Shown: positions 47,174-54,103, numbered from the stretch's first letter. The stretch is 55,998 nt of DNA from Prochlorococcus sp. scB243_495L20 (GCA_000634215.1 JFLX01000075.1:1-55998), one strand, 5' to 3'. Made by a program: numbers and translations. Notes: generated from the letters alone by a model not told the origin.

Positions 47174-47686
47174 ATAGTCTAATAAAGTCACAAAAGTCAG
47201 GATGAATCCTAACCAATAAAAAATTAATGCCAAATTATTCAAAAAGCTAATTTTTAGTGGTGTAAAGAAGGTAATTACTGAAATAAAAAAGAAAAATGTT
47301 TTATATTTTCCTAAAATTGAGGCTGGTAAACCGTCTTTTGTGGAGTTCCTTAGGCTAGAAATAATTAATTCTCTAAATAAAATTAATGACAAAGACCAGA
47401 AGGGTATAAGATTATTTTTACAAAGGAACGTCAAAGGAATTAAATAGAATACTTTATCGCTTAAGGGATCAAGGATAGCTCCTAATCTGGTTTTAAGATT
47501 AAATTTCCTTGCAATAAACCCATCAAAATAGTCAGTTAAACCTCCAATAATAATCAATATAAAGATATAAAAAGGTCTGTTAATTTCTAAAAAAAGTATT
47601 AATGGAAATACAAGGAAAAGGCGAGATATCGATAATAAATTGGGAATATTCAATGCCAAATTTTTAAAATTTTTTCGTAATAACAA
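47147..47686 (-). CDS. pgsA: CDP-diacylglycerol-glycerol-3-phosphate 3-phosphatidyltransferase
   Basis: PgsA makes phosphatidylglycerolphosphate; phosphatidylglycerol is essential for the photosystems. The 179-residue membrane protein has the CDP-alcohol phosphotransferase motif DYFDGFIARKFNLKTR followed by LGAILDPLSDK near 62-78, which holds the metal-binding aspartates, and about five hydrophobic helices. Converges on the SDR gene with a 27-base overlap. Confidence 0.93.
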   Translation of the reverse strand: MLLRKNFKNLALNIPNLLSISRLFLVFPLILFLEINRPFYIFILIIIGGLTDYFDGFIARKFNLKTRLGAILDPLSDKVFYLIPLTFLCKNNLIPFWSLSLILFRELIISSLRNSTKDGLPASILGKYKTFFFFISVITFFTPLKISFLNNLALIFYWLGFILTFVTLLDYLRIKKNII

Positions 47687-47870
47687 ATTAGGTTTTGTAT
47701 ATAGAAAATATATTACACTCTCAACAAGCTTAAATTTTTAGTAAAAATTTTAAATGGTTTTTGATGCTAGATTCTAAAATTTAATTTAAATCTGAATCCT
47801 AAAGATTATAAACTCAATTTCTCTTTATGGATGATGATGTTTTATATTACAAAGTTATTCCTTATATCTA

Positions 47871-48482
47871 ATGCAGCCTCATAGCCTAAAGCTATCTCCA
47901 GAATCTGATTTGATAAATTCAATTAAAGAATATTCTTTATCGAATAATTTATACGGGTATGTTTCTGGAGTAGTTGGTAATCTTAGAACAGTTTGTATTC
48001 AATGCCCAGGTAATCAAGAGATAAATAAATTTGAGGGAAATCTAGAGATAGTTTCTTTAAACGGACATTTTAATAAAGGAGATGTTCATTTACATTTGAG
48101 TTTTGCAGATGAGGGATGTAATGTCTTTGGTGGTCATCTTGAGGAGGGTTGTATTGTAAAAAAAGGTACTGATATATTATTACTGTCTTTTGAACAGAAA
48201 ATTATTAATATCTCAAGTAATGATTTATTAAAAAATGAATCACGTGTAAAAGCATATATTTTAAAGGATTGTCCTTGGTCTAAAAGAGCAATTAGGTTGC
48301 TTAATTCTTTATCTATCTCTCATGAAGTTACTTTAATAGAAAATGATGAGAGTTTTAAAAAAGTAATGGCTCAAAGTAGCCATAATACTTTCCCTCAAAT
48401 ATTTTTGGATAATAAATTTTTTGGAGGATATGATGAACTTTCAGAACAAGCAAAATTGGATAACTTAAGTTCATTTAAGTAA
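47871..48482 (+). CDS. PPC (DUF296) domain fused to a monothiol glutaredoxin-like domain
   Basis: The 203-residue product joins two folds. Residues 1-123 form a PPC domain: YVSGVVGNLRTVCIQCPG, LNGHFNKGDVHLHLSFAD with H73 and H75, and FGGHLEEGCIV with H89, the usual metal-binding histidine pattern. Residues 127-195 are glutaredoxin-like: AYILKDCPWSKRAIRLL with single active-site cysteine C134 (CPWS), NTFPQIF with the cis-proline near P175, and the glutathione-binding GG at 185-186. I do not recall this fusion as a described family. Isolated on its strand; the downstream unknown converges. Confidence 0.83.
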   Translation: MQPHSLKLSPESDLINSIKEYSLSNNLYGYVSGVVGNLRTVCIQCPGNQEINKFEGNLEIVSLNGHFNKGDVHLHLSFADEGCNVFGGHLEEGCIVKKGTDILLLSFEQKIINISSNDLLKNESRVKAYILKDCPWSKRAIRLLNSLSISHEVTLIENDESFKKVMAQSSHNTFPQIFLDNKFFGGYDELSEQAKLDNLSSFK

Positions 48483-48492
48483 TCTAATTTTT

Positions 48493-48681
48493 TTAACTAT
48501 CTCGGTTAGTAAGTTTTTCAGCAACTAATTCTTCCTCTAACTGCTTTATTAATCTTGATACAAGACTTTGAAATTCTGGTTGACAGCCTTTAAACGCAGC
48601 TTTATGTCTTATTGGCTCATTTCTAGTTCTTAAATCAGTAAGCATTAATTGTAATGCGTCAATTTTGGGATTTATTTTCAT
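48493..48681 (-). CDS. Small conserved-looking protein of unknown function
   Basis: The 62-residue protein has a basic, mostly helical sequence: INPKIDALQLMLTDLRTRNE, HKAAFKGCQPEFQSLVSRL and a charged tail EEELVAEKLTNRDS. There is one cysteine and no membrane helix. I do not recognise it. It lies 26 bases beyond an SDR gene on the same strand, and its stop is 10 bases from that of the PPC-glutaredoxin gene. Confidence 0.65.
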   Translation of the reverse strand: MKINPKIDALQLMLTDLRTRNEPIRHKAAFKGCQPEFQSLVSRLIKQLEEELVAEKLTNRDS

Positions 48682-48707
48682 AGTTTTAATTTATATATTT
48701 ACATCTT

Positions 48708-49367
48708 TTAAATCATTTGCATAGCTTTTTTAAAAGATATCTTTTTATTATCATTCGAACTCGTAACTTCTATTAATTTATTTATGGATTCTTTGTTTTT
48801 TAGAGAATCTATACAACATTGTGCAACTAATCTTCTTGGGATTGATCCATTAATTTGAGTATCCTCTTTTGAATAATTTATATTTTCTGATTTAATATCT
48901 TCATTTTCGTTTAATCCTCCAGGTCTAATAATAGTCCAATCAAAATTTGAATTGCGTAGAAAGTTTTCACCTAATTTCTTCCAAATAAGAATTAAACCAA
49001 ATAAGTTTAATGGGTGAAATAATTTACCAGTACAAAGGGAACTAACTAAAATAACCCTTTTAATACCAACTCTTTTGCAACTCTCTAATTGCCTGTAAAC
49101 ACCTAATGCATCAACCTTTGCAGGACCAGTTAAATCTAATGATGCTCTTGCTCCAGTAGCAATTATCAAGGCATCAATATCTTTAAATGCTTCATCAAGC
49201 TCCCCTTTTTTGTCTAATGAAACCCTAATTGTTTCTAAACTATCTAGTCCTGCGGGTACTTTTGAATTCTTTCTAATGATTTGCCTTACTTTATATCCTT
49301 TCTTAGCTGCTTCTTCGGAAATTCTATAACCTGTTTTCCCCGATGCACCAGTAATTGCTATTTTCAT
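48708..49367 (-). CDS. Atypical SDR NAD(P)-binding protein
   Basis: The 219-residue protein has the TGASGKTGYRISEEAAKKG glycine motif (6-24), ALIIATGARA near 68, VSSLCTGKLFHPLNLFG near 107 and a C-terminal block RPGGLNENEDIKSENI. The lack of a YxxxK pair marks it as an atypical SDR (NAD(P)-binding, NmrA/HSCARG-like). The substrate is unknown. It is followed by a 62-residue unknown, with nth upstream by 35 bases. Confidence 0.83.
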   Translation of the reverse strand: MKIAITGASGKTGYRISEEAAKKGYKVRQIIRKNSKVPAGLDSLETIRVSLDKKGELDEAFKDIDALIIATGARASLDLTGPAKVDALGVYRQLESCKRVGIKRVILVSSLCTGKLFHPLNLFGLILIWKKLGENFLRNSNFDWTIIRPGGLNENEDIKSENINYSKEDTQINGSIPRRLVAQCCIDSLKNKESINKLIEVTSSNDNKKISFKKAMQMI

Positions 49368-49402
49368 GATTAAAAAACTAATTTAAATATTATATAAATT
49401 TC

Positions 49403-50056
49403 TTAAGGCTTTTTACATATAAATTTCTTTTTTCTTTTGGGATAAAGAGTGCGACATAAATAACATTTTGTTCCATCACAGCCTCTTGCAGTACAGTATT
49501 CTCTGCCATAAAAGATTATTTGCAAATGTAAAGTATTCCAATCATTAATAGGAAATATTTTTTTTAGGTCTTTTTCTGTTTGAACTACGCTATCGCCATT
49601 TGATAGGCCCCATCTTTGTGCCAATCTGTGTATATGAGTATCTACTGGGAATGAAGGTATTTTAAACACTTGAGACATTACAACTGATGCTGTTTTATGA
49701 CCTACCCCTGGAAGAGATTCAAGCTTCTCAAAAGAATCTGGGACCGTAGCATTATGCTTCTCAATCAATAATTTAGATAAGTTATAGATGTTCTTTGATT
49801 TTTGATTAGATAGACCTAAAAATTTTATGTATTCGTAAATGCCATTAATACCTAGCTGCATCATCTTTTCTGGATTATCTGCAACTTTAAATAAGTTTTT
49901 TGTTAATTCATTAACTTTCTTATCTGTTGATTGAGCACTTAAAACTACGGCGACTAGAAGAGTATATGCATTTGTATGATCAAGGGGTATCGGAGGCGAT
50001 GGATATAGCTTTTTGAGTTCCTTGCGTATTATTTCTGCTCTTTCAGACTTTCTCAT
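49403..50056 (-). CDS. nth: Endonuclease III with altered iron-sulfur cysteine spacing
   Basis: DNA glycosylase/AP lyase for oxidised pyrimidines. The 217-residue product has the helix-hairpin-helix LESLPGVGHKTASVV with K121 and the catalytic D139 in VDTHIHRLAQRWGL, at the same places as E. coli K120 and D138. The 4Fe-4S region is unusual: cysteines at 188, 193, 198, 201 and 214 (spacing 4, 4, 2, 12), where the family normally has C-x6-C-x2-C-x5-C. A cluster may still form with a different cysteine set. Function as endonuclease III is otherwise well supported. Confidence 0.93.
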   Translation of the reverse strand: MRKSERAEIIRKELKKLYPSPPIPLDHTNAYTLLVAVVLSAQSTDKKVNELTKNLFKVADNPEKMMQLGINGIYEYIKFLGLSNQKSKNIYNLSKLLIEKHNATVPDSFEKLESLPGVGHKTASVVMSQVFKIPSFPVDTHIHRLAQRWGLSNGDSVVQTEKDLKKIFPINDWNTLHLQIIFYGREYCTARGCDGTKCYLCRTLYPKRKKKFICKKP

Positions 50057-50078
50057 TAAATTTGTAAAATTAAATGGT

Positions 50079-50092
50079 GTATAAAATTATAC
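50079..50092. promoter_or_regulatory. NtcA-type palindrome GTA-N8-TAC
   Basis: GTATAAAATTATAC lies between divergent nth and the FbpC/FutC-like gene. It fits the NtcA consensus GTA-N8-TAC and is itself a near-perfect palindrome. The best -10 candidate toward the ATPase gene is TATTTT at 50112-50117, 19 bases downstream, slightly short of the usual 20-24. In an AT-rich genome such sites arise by chance about every 3 kb. Confidence 0.3.
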
Positions 50093-50134
50093 ATGGGATA
50101 TTTTAGGTGAATATTTTCTGCTAACTTAATATAT

Positions 50135-51211
50135 TTGAATAAGAAGAACTTAGTGAAAAATGATGCGTTAATAATTGATGATTTGCATCATAAATATGAT
50201 AAGCGAGAATGTTCAAATTGGATATTAAACGAAATTAACCTGAAAATTGAAAATGGCGAATTGTTAGGGTTGCTTGGTCCTTCTGGTTGCGGAAAAACTA
50301 CTCTTTTAAGATTAATTGCGGGTTTCGAATATCCCTCTAAAGGGAGGATTTCTCTAAATGATAAGGAAATTTCAAGTAGGAAAAAAATTCTTAGTCCTGA
50401 GAAAAGAAATATTGGTATGGTTTTTCAAGACTATGCACTTTTCCCTCACTTAACTGTTTTGGAAAATGTAATTTTTGGTTTGAAAAACAAAAAAGACAGA
50501 TCTAGAGTTGATTATTTATTGAATGTTGTTGGTCTTGATAGTTTTGTTGAAAGGTACCCACATGAACTGTCTGGAGGCCAAAAACAAAGACTCGCAATTG
50601 CGAGAGCTCTTGCTCCAGGTACAAATTTTATTTTATTAGATGAACCTTTTTGTAGTCTTGATATGCATGTCAAACTAAAATTGAGAAGTGAACTCCCTAA
50701 TATCCTAAAAGGTTGTAATGCTAGCGGATTGATGGTTACTCATGATCCGGAAGAAGCGATGTCAATTTGTGATAAGGTCGCTGTGATGAATGATGGAAAA
50801 ATACATCAAATTGATACGCCTATTAACCTTATAAATAATCCCAAGACCATATTTGTTAGTAGTTTTATTTTGGGTAATAATATTGTTAATCTCAAAAAAA
50901 ATGGTAATTCATATATTTCTTGTTTGGGTGAAATAAATTGTTCAGAGTATTTGAAAAATACAGTTATCAAAAGTATGTCAATTTCGCCTAAATTTATTTC
51001 AATTAAAAGATCAGAATCTGGTGATGCGATTGTTATATCTAAAGAATTTCTTGGAGAATTTCTTATATATAAAGTATCTATTAATGGAAACATATTAAGG
51101 GTTAGAACTGATATTAATAATCTCCTTAATAATGGCGATAAATGTTCTCTTTCTATTAATAAAAATAGTCATTATTTTTTATATCCTGGAGCATATAAGG
51201 AATATATATAG
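50135..51211 (+). CDS. futC: ABC transporter ATP-binding protein, ferric iron type (FbpC/FutC-like)
   Basis: The 358-residue ATPase has Walker A GLLGPSGCGKTTLLRL near 46, the Q-loop MVFQDYALFPHLTV near 92, signature LSGGQKQRLAIARAL near 146, Walker B FILLDEPFCSLD near 168 and H-loop VTHDPEEA, then a C-terminal TOBE-type regulatory domain. FALFPHLTV-type sequences and the CGKTT P-loop are typical of Fbp/Fut ferric and other oxyanion importers; a polyamine or sulfate ATPase remains possible. The start is TTG at 50135 (GTG at 50153 is an alternative). No permease is next to it. Ferritin is the next gene. Confidence 0.82.
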   Translation: MNKKNLVKNDALIIDDLHHKYDKRECSNWILNEINLKIENGELLGLLGPSGCGKTTLLRLIAGFEYPSKGRISLNDKEISSRKKILSPEKRNIGMVFQDYALFPHLTVLENVIFGLKNKKDRSRVDYLLNVVGLDSFVERYPHELSGGQKQRLAIARALAPGTNFILLDEPFCSLDMHVKLKLRSELPNILKGCNASGLMVTHDPEEAMSICDKVAVMNDGKIHQIDTPINLINNPKTIFVSSFILGNNIVNLKKNGNSYISCLGEINCSEYLKNTVIKSMSISPKFISIKRSESGDAIVISKEFLGEFLIYKVSINGNILRVRTDINNLLNNGDKCSLSINKNSHYFLYPGAYKEYI

Positions 51212-51311
51212 ACTTTTTTTATAGGCAATTACACCTGCCCCCCTTCCAATTAGAGCATTTTTTCTTTTTACATTTCTTTTTTTTACTGTTATATATTTTA
51301 TTAGTTAATAG

Positions 51312-51332
51312 CAGTTCAGAAAATCTGTACTG
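51312..51332. promoter_or_regulatory. Operator-like 21-base palindrome upstream of ferritin
   Basis: CAGTTCAGAAAATCTGTACTG has two nested inverted arms: outer CAGT/ACTG and inner CAGA/TCTG around a 3-base centre. The centre lies 39 bases upstream of a Fur-like box. No T-run follows, so a terminator for the upstream ATPase gene is unlikely. A binding site for the CRP-like regulator encoded 1 kb away is a possible reading. Confidence 0.35.
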
Positions 51333-51351
51333 TAAATTCATTTATAGTATT

Positions 51352-51370
51352 GAGACTGATTTTCATTATC
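51352..51370 (-). promoter_or_regulatory. Fur box upstream of ferritin
   Basis: On the minus strand the sequence is GATAATGAAAATCAGTCTC, 16 of 19 identical to the E. coli Fur consensus by my count. It lies 84 bases before the ferritin ATG in a 243-base spacer. A plausible promoter for ferritin is TTACTA (51404) and TACTAT (51427-51432), so the box is far upstream of it or serves a second promoter. Confidence 0.55.
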
Positions 51371-51454
51371 ATAGTATTTAATTTAATTTAAAGGATTAAT
51401 TTATTACTAATTTATACAAAATGTTGTACTATTTATATAGTTTCTTTTTATAAA

Positions 51455-52009
51455 ATGATTGAAAATAATTTAAGAACTAAGAAATTAATTAATTTTGGTC
51501 CATCTGGAAGAGCTGTTGCTCAACCGATAGACAATAGTTTGTTGGATAATATTTTTGAACATCTAACTATGGAAAGATATGCTAATGTTCAATATTTTTC
51601 TATGTATCTCTGGTTTCAAGAACGTGATTTAAATGGATTTGCGTCTCATTTTCTAAGTGAATCACTAGGCGAAATGGAACATGCACAGAAGTTTGCAGAT
51701 TATTTAATTGCAAGAGGACAAAGCGTAAAATTAGATGAAATTCCTGCTCCCGTTCAAACGTGGGATTCTATAGAGGAGCTTATTTCTTATTCATTCAACA
51801 TGGAGGCTGATTTGACTTCATCTCTGCAACAACTTTATTCAATTTCAGAAAGAATTTCCGATACAAGAACTAACGTTTTTTTAGATCCAATCATTGATGC
51901 TCAAACCAAATCAGAAGATGAATTTGCAAACATACTTGGCAAAGTAAAGTTTGCTTCTAATCAACCTTCTGCAATCTTATTGATAGATAGTGATTTAAAG
52001 AAAAAATAA
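51455..52009 (+). CDS. ftn: Ferritin (bacterial non-haem type)
   Basis: Stores iron as a ferric mineral in a 24-subunit shell. The 184-residue four-helix protein shows the dinuclear ferroxidase ligands E40, E73 and H76 (in GEMEHA), E117, with Q150 and E154 completing the site. An N-terminal extension of about 23 residues (ENNLRTKKLINFGPSGRAVA) precedes the first ligand compared with E. coli FtnA. The gene carries a Fur-like site upstream. The last 15 bases overlap the next gene on the other strand. Confidence 0.93.
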   Translation: MIENNLRTKKLINFGPSGRAVAQPIDNSLLDNIFEHLTMERYANVQYFSMYLWFQERDLNGFASHFLSESLGEMEHAQKFADYLIARGQSVKLDEIPAPVQTWDSIEELISYSFNMEADLTSSLQQLYSISERISDTRTNVFLDPIIDAQTKSEDEFANILGKVKFASNQPSAILLIDSDLKKK

Positions 52010-52285
52010 ATTACTTTCAAATTTATTTTCATTCAATATCCTTTTGCTTATTTCAACAAGTAACTTAGAAAAGTTTATTTTCTCATTATTTTTTTTATTT
52101 AATAGCTCAGCTATTTTATAAATTTCATTTACTCTTTTAAAAATATTTTTGTTTTCCAAAAATAACCTTTCCTTCAATGCTTTATTATTTGTTGTTTTGA
52201 AAGATTTTTTTATATTTTTGAGTCTATTCGATAAAAAATCAACTTCTATTAACAAGCTGTTAGTAACTGATTGTGATTCCTTCAT
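51995..52285 (-). CDS. Small helical protein between ferritin and a CRP-family gene
   Basis: The 96-residue protein is lysine/asparagine-rich and likely all-helical: LIEVDFLSNRLKNIKKSFK, FKRVNEIYKIAELLNKKNN, FSKLLVEISKRILNENK. There is no signal peptide, membrane helix or cysteine. I chose the ATG at 52285, 5 bases after the stop of the CRP-like gene. The frame upstream to 52345 only enters that gene. It is probably translated from the same transcript as the regulator; its 3' end overlaps ferritin antisense by 15 bases. Function unknown. Confidence 0.65.
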   Translation of the reverse strand: MKESQSVTNSLLIEVDFLSNRLKNIKKSFKTTNNKALKERLFLENKNIFKRVNEIYKIAELLNKKNNEKINFSKLLVEISKRILNENKFESNLFFL

Positions 52286-52289
52286 GTTT

Positions 52290-52877
52290 TTATAGAGGTG
52301 ATGTTTCAATAAAAGAAGGAGCAACACTGACTGTTTGTGTTCCAATAGGAGCTATTAATAACTCAGATGATCTTAATTTAGAAATTAATCTTGTTGACGT
52401 TACACGAGTAGAACCGATTAATTCACCAATTCTTTCGTGAGTTAACCTAAAAGGTAACTCACACCATTGTCCACATCTCCTACCTAAACGATTTACTAGT
52501 ATCGAAAACAACGCTTGTAATCGCTGTTCTGCATTTCCTAAGTGTCTAATCCTAAGGAGTTGCAAAGTCCATTCATTTACTGCATCGAAACCAATATTCT
52601 CATCAATATTCACATTGCTGTGAAATGACAAATCTGTTAGTGCTTCAACACAGACACCTTCGCTACATAAAAGGTCTGTTCTTAATTGATCTCCTGATTG
52701 TAAAAATGCGAGTGTCATTCCTTCAGTTTCTTCACAGGGGCAATAAACTCTAGCAATTCCACTTTCAACTTCTAGGCATGTCCCTTTTGGTCTTGATGAA
52801 AGATCTATTAATACGGATTGTCCAGTTATTATTCTTACTGATTTTGAGGGAGATTCTCCATAACTATGGAAATTCAT
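52290..52877 (-). CDS. Cysteine-rich CRP/FNR-family transcription regulator
   Basis: The 195-residue protein has a short cNMP-like sensor domain (about 16-100) and a C-terminal winged helix with LPFRLTHERIGELIGSTRVTSTRLISKLRSSELL, a good Crp/Fnr recognition helix. Seven cysteines cluster in pairs: C46/C48, C71/C76 and C135/C139, plus C34. The sensor lacks the normal cAMP-binding block, so metal, iron-sulfur or thiol sensing is a fair guess. I start it at ATG 52877; the frame upstream would run into the Fur box. Its promoter is the Fur-covered site below. Confidence 0.88.
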   Translation of the reverse strand: MNFHSYGESPSKSVRIITGQSVLIDLSSRPKGTCLEVESGIARVYCPCEETEGMTLAFLQSGDQLRTDLLCSEGVCVEALTDLSFHSNVNIDENIGFDAVNEWTLQLLRIRHLGNAEQRLQALFSILVNRLGRRCGQWCELPFRLTHERIGELIGSTRVTSTRLISKLRSSELLIAPIGTQTVSVAPSFIETSPL

Positions 52878-52889
52878 TAATTTAAATTT

Positions 52890-52908
52890 GATAATGAGAA
52901 TTATTATC
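52890..52908 (-). promoter_or_regulatory. Fur box at the start of the CRP-family gene
   Basis: GATAATGAGAATTATTATC is 17 of 19 identical to the E. coli Fur consensus and is a good inverted repeat. It lies 12 bases upstream of the ATG at 52877, across the likely start site of the promoter at 52910-52938, the expected place for an iron-dependent repressor. Confidence 0.72.
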
Positions 52909-52909
52909 A

Positions 52910-52938
52910 ATTATGCACTATAAAATTACTTATTGCAA
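52910..52938 (-). promoter_or_regulatory. Candidate promoter of the CRP-family gene
   Basis: On the minus strand TTGCAA (52938-52933) and CATAAT (52915-52910) are separated by 17 bases. The predicted start near 52902 falls inside the Fur box at 52890-52908, and a second Fur-like box covers the -35 element. Confidence 0.5.
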
Positions 52939-52953
52939 TAGATTCTCATTATC
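52935..52953 (-). promoter_or_regulatory. Second, weaker Fur-like box between divergent genes
   Basis: GATAATGAGAATCTATTGC on the minus strand matches 14 of 19 Fur consensus positions, with a perfect first half. It overlaps the -35 of the CRP-family gene and lies 77 bases before the zinc-ribbon gene, so it could serve either. Confidence 0.5.
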
Positions 52954-52993
52954 ATCACATTTCTGAAGTTTTTCTTTACAAAGTATTTATGAA

Positions 52994-52999
52994 TATAAT
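52994..52999 (+). promoter_or_regulatory. -10 box of the zinc-ribbon gene
   Basis: TATAAT at 52994-52999 is a perfect -10 hexamer. The best -35 is weak (TTTCTT at 52971-52976, spacing 17). The start would fall near 53006, 24 bases before the ATG at 53030. Confidence 0.4.
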
Positions 53000-53029
53000 T
53001 TAGGAAGAATTTTAAATAATTTATTTTAA

Positions 53030-53218
53030 ATGAGCGTAAATAGAGTTTGCTTTAATTGTGGAAGTTCTTCATTCGTCTCAGACCGATCTTTAGGAGGTAA
53101 GATTGTCTGCTCTAAATGTGGATCTTCTTCATTTAAAAATAAATCCTCTTCATTCTTAAAAAGTAAAAAATTAGTATTTCTTGCTATTGCGATAGCTATT
53201 TTTATAATTGTTATTTAG
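53030..53218 (+). CDS. 62-residue zinc-ribbon membrane microprotein
   Basis: The protein has two CxxC knuckles, C7/C10 in CFNCGSSSF and C27/C30 in CSKCGSSSF, making one zinc ribbon with a repeated GSSSF after each knuckle. A basic linker (KSKK) and a hydrophobic tail from about 48 (LVFLAIAIAIFIIVI) anchor it with the ribbon in the cytoplasm. It may sense or shuttle metal, or recruit a partner to the membrane. It lies next to two Fur boxes on the divergent side of the CRP-like gene and overlaps the convergent ABC gene by 8 bases. Confidence 0.78.
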   Translation: MSVNRVCFNCGSSSFVSDRSLGGKIVCSKCGSSSFKNKSSSFLKSKKLVFLAIAIAIFIIVI

Positions 53219-53999
53219 ATAATCTGTTTATATTCCAAAGTTCATTATTATTTGTTATCTCTACTTGAATACCAAATAACTTATTAAAATTTTCACTATT
53301 CATAACCTTATTTTGATCTCCATCAGCGATTATTTTGCCATCTTTTAGCATTATGACCCGGTCATAAATTTGGGTAATTGTTGAAATATCATGAGTAACG
53401 CATAAAATTTTCGTATTTAATTTTGATAATTCATTAACCTTATCAATTACAAAAAACTTTGATTTATAATCTAAATTTGCAATTGGTTCATCTAGGATTA
53501 AAATTTCCGGTTTTTTGATTAATGCCCTTGCAATAAGAGAAATTTGTTTTTCTCCATCTGATAAATAGGAAAAATTCTTTTTAGATAAATTAGAAATATT
53601 CATTTTCTTCATGATTTTTTCAACCTCATAAGAATCTTTTTCAGATTTTTTTTGTACGTAACAATATCTTCCATATAGTCCACTTAAAATTAAATCAAAA
53701 ACTTGTAAATTTGGATTTATTCTATTTTTTATATCATTATTTACGGTACTTATTTTATTTCTTAGTTCCCATAAATTTATAAGTTCTTTGTCAAATATCT
53801 TTAGTTTCGATTCATTAGATACTACTGGGTATAAGTTTCTATTAATTATCTCAATTAGAGATGATTTACCTGAACCATTCGGTCCAATTAATATTACATT
53901 TTCTGAATAAGAAATCTTTAAATTTAAATCTTTAATTACTCTAAAACCATTTTTAAAACAATTTATATTTTTTGCGTCAAACCAATATTTATTAAACAC
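53211..53999 (-). CDS. Orphan ABC transporter ATP-binding protein
   Basis: The 262-residue ATPase has Walker A IGPNGSGKSSLIEI near 38, signature YLSDGEKQISLIARAL near 139, Walker B ILILDEPIANLDY near 160, and the H-loop CVTHDISTITQIYDRV. The D-rich linker and the long N-terminal part resemble ModF/chelate-type and Znu-type ATPases; the class is uncertain. No permease is nearby. The start is a GTG at 53999 that shares one base with the stop of the 33-residue frame upstream; GGAG lies 12 bases before it. Confidence 0.82.
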   Translation of the reverse strand: MFNKYWFDAKNINCFKNGFRVIKDLNLKISYSENVILIGPNGSGKSSLIEIINRNLYPVVSNESKLKIFDKELINLWELRNKISTVNNDIKNRINPNLQVFDLILSGLYGRYCYVQKKSEKDSYEVEKIMKKMNISNLSKKNFSYLSDGEKQISLIARALIKKPEILILDEPIANLDYKSKFFVIDKVNELSKLNTKILCVTHDISTITQIYDRVIMLKDGKIIADGDQNKVMNSENFNKLFGIQVEITNNNELWNINRLSK

Positions 54000-54100
54000 T
54001 AAAACTTATTACTCCAAAATATAATCAATTGAATCGAACTTAAAATAAATATAAAGAGATAAAGCCAATTCAACCATGAAGGTCTATCTACTTTCTTCAT
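53999..54100 (-). CDS. Candidate 33-residue single-helix membrane peptide
   Basis: A short frame, ATG at 54100 to TAG at 53999-54001, fits exactly between the Rieske protein stop (3 bases before) and the ATPase start (one shared base). The product begins MKKVDRPSWLNWLYLF, has a hydrophobic span IFILSSIQLIIFW and ends SNKF; it looks like a one-helix peptide with a positive N-terminus, like small photosystem or transporter subunits. Neither strong SD nor homology is shown, so it is a prediction from position, spacing and composition. Confidence 0.5.
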   Translation of the reverse strand: MKKVDRPSWLNWLYLFIFILSSIQLIIFWSNKF

Positions 54101-54103
54101 GGA

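Noticed and set aside
47741-47760. AAATTTTTAGTAAAAATTT hairpin in the pgsA-PPC spacer
   Set aside because: Composed only of A and T around a GT; such palindromes are expected by chance at this base composition.
52286-52345. Longer N-terminus of the small helical protein
   Set aside because: The extra 20 residues lie inside the CRP-like gene and look like its shadow frame; ATG at 52285 gives a clean junction.
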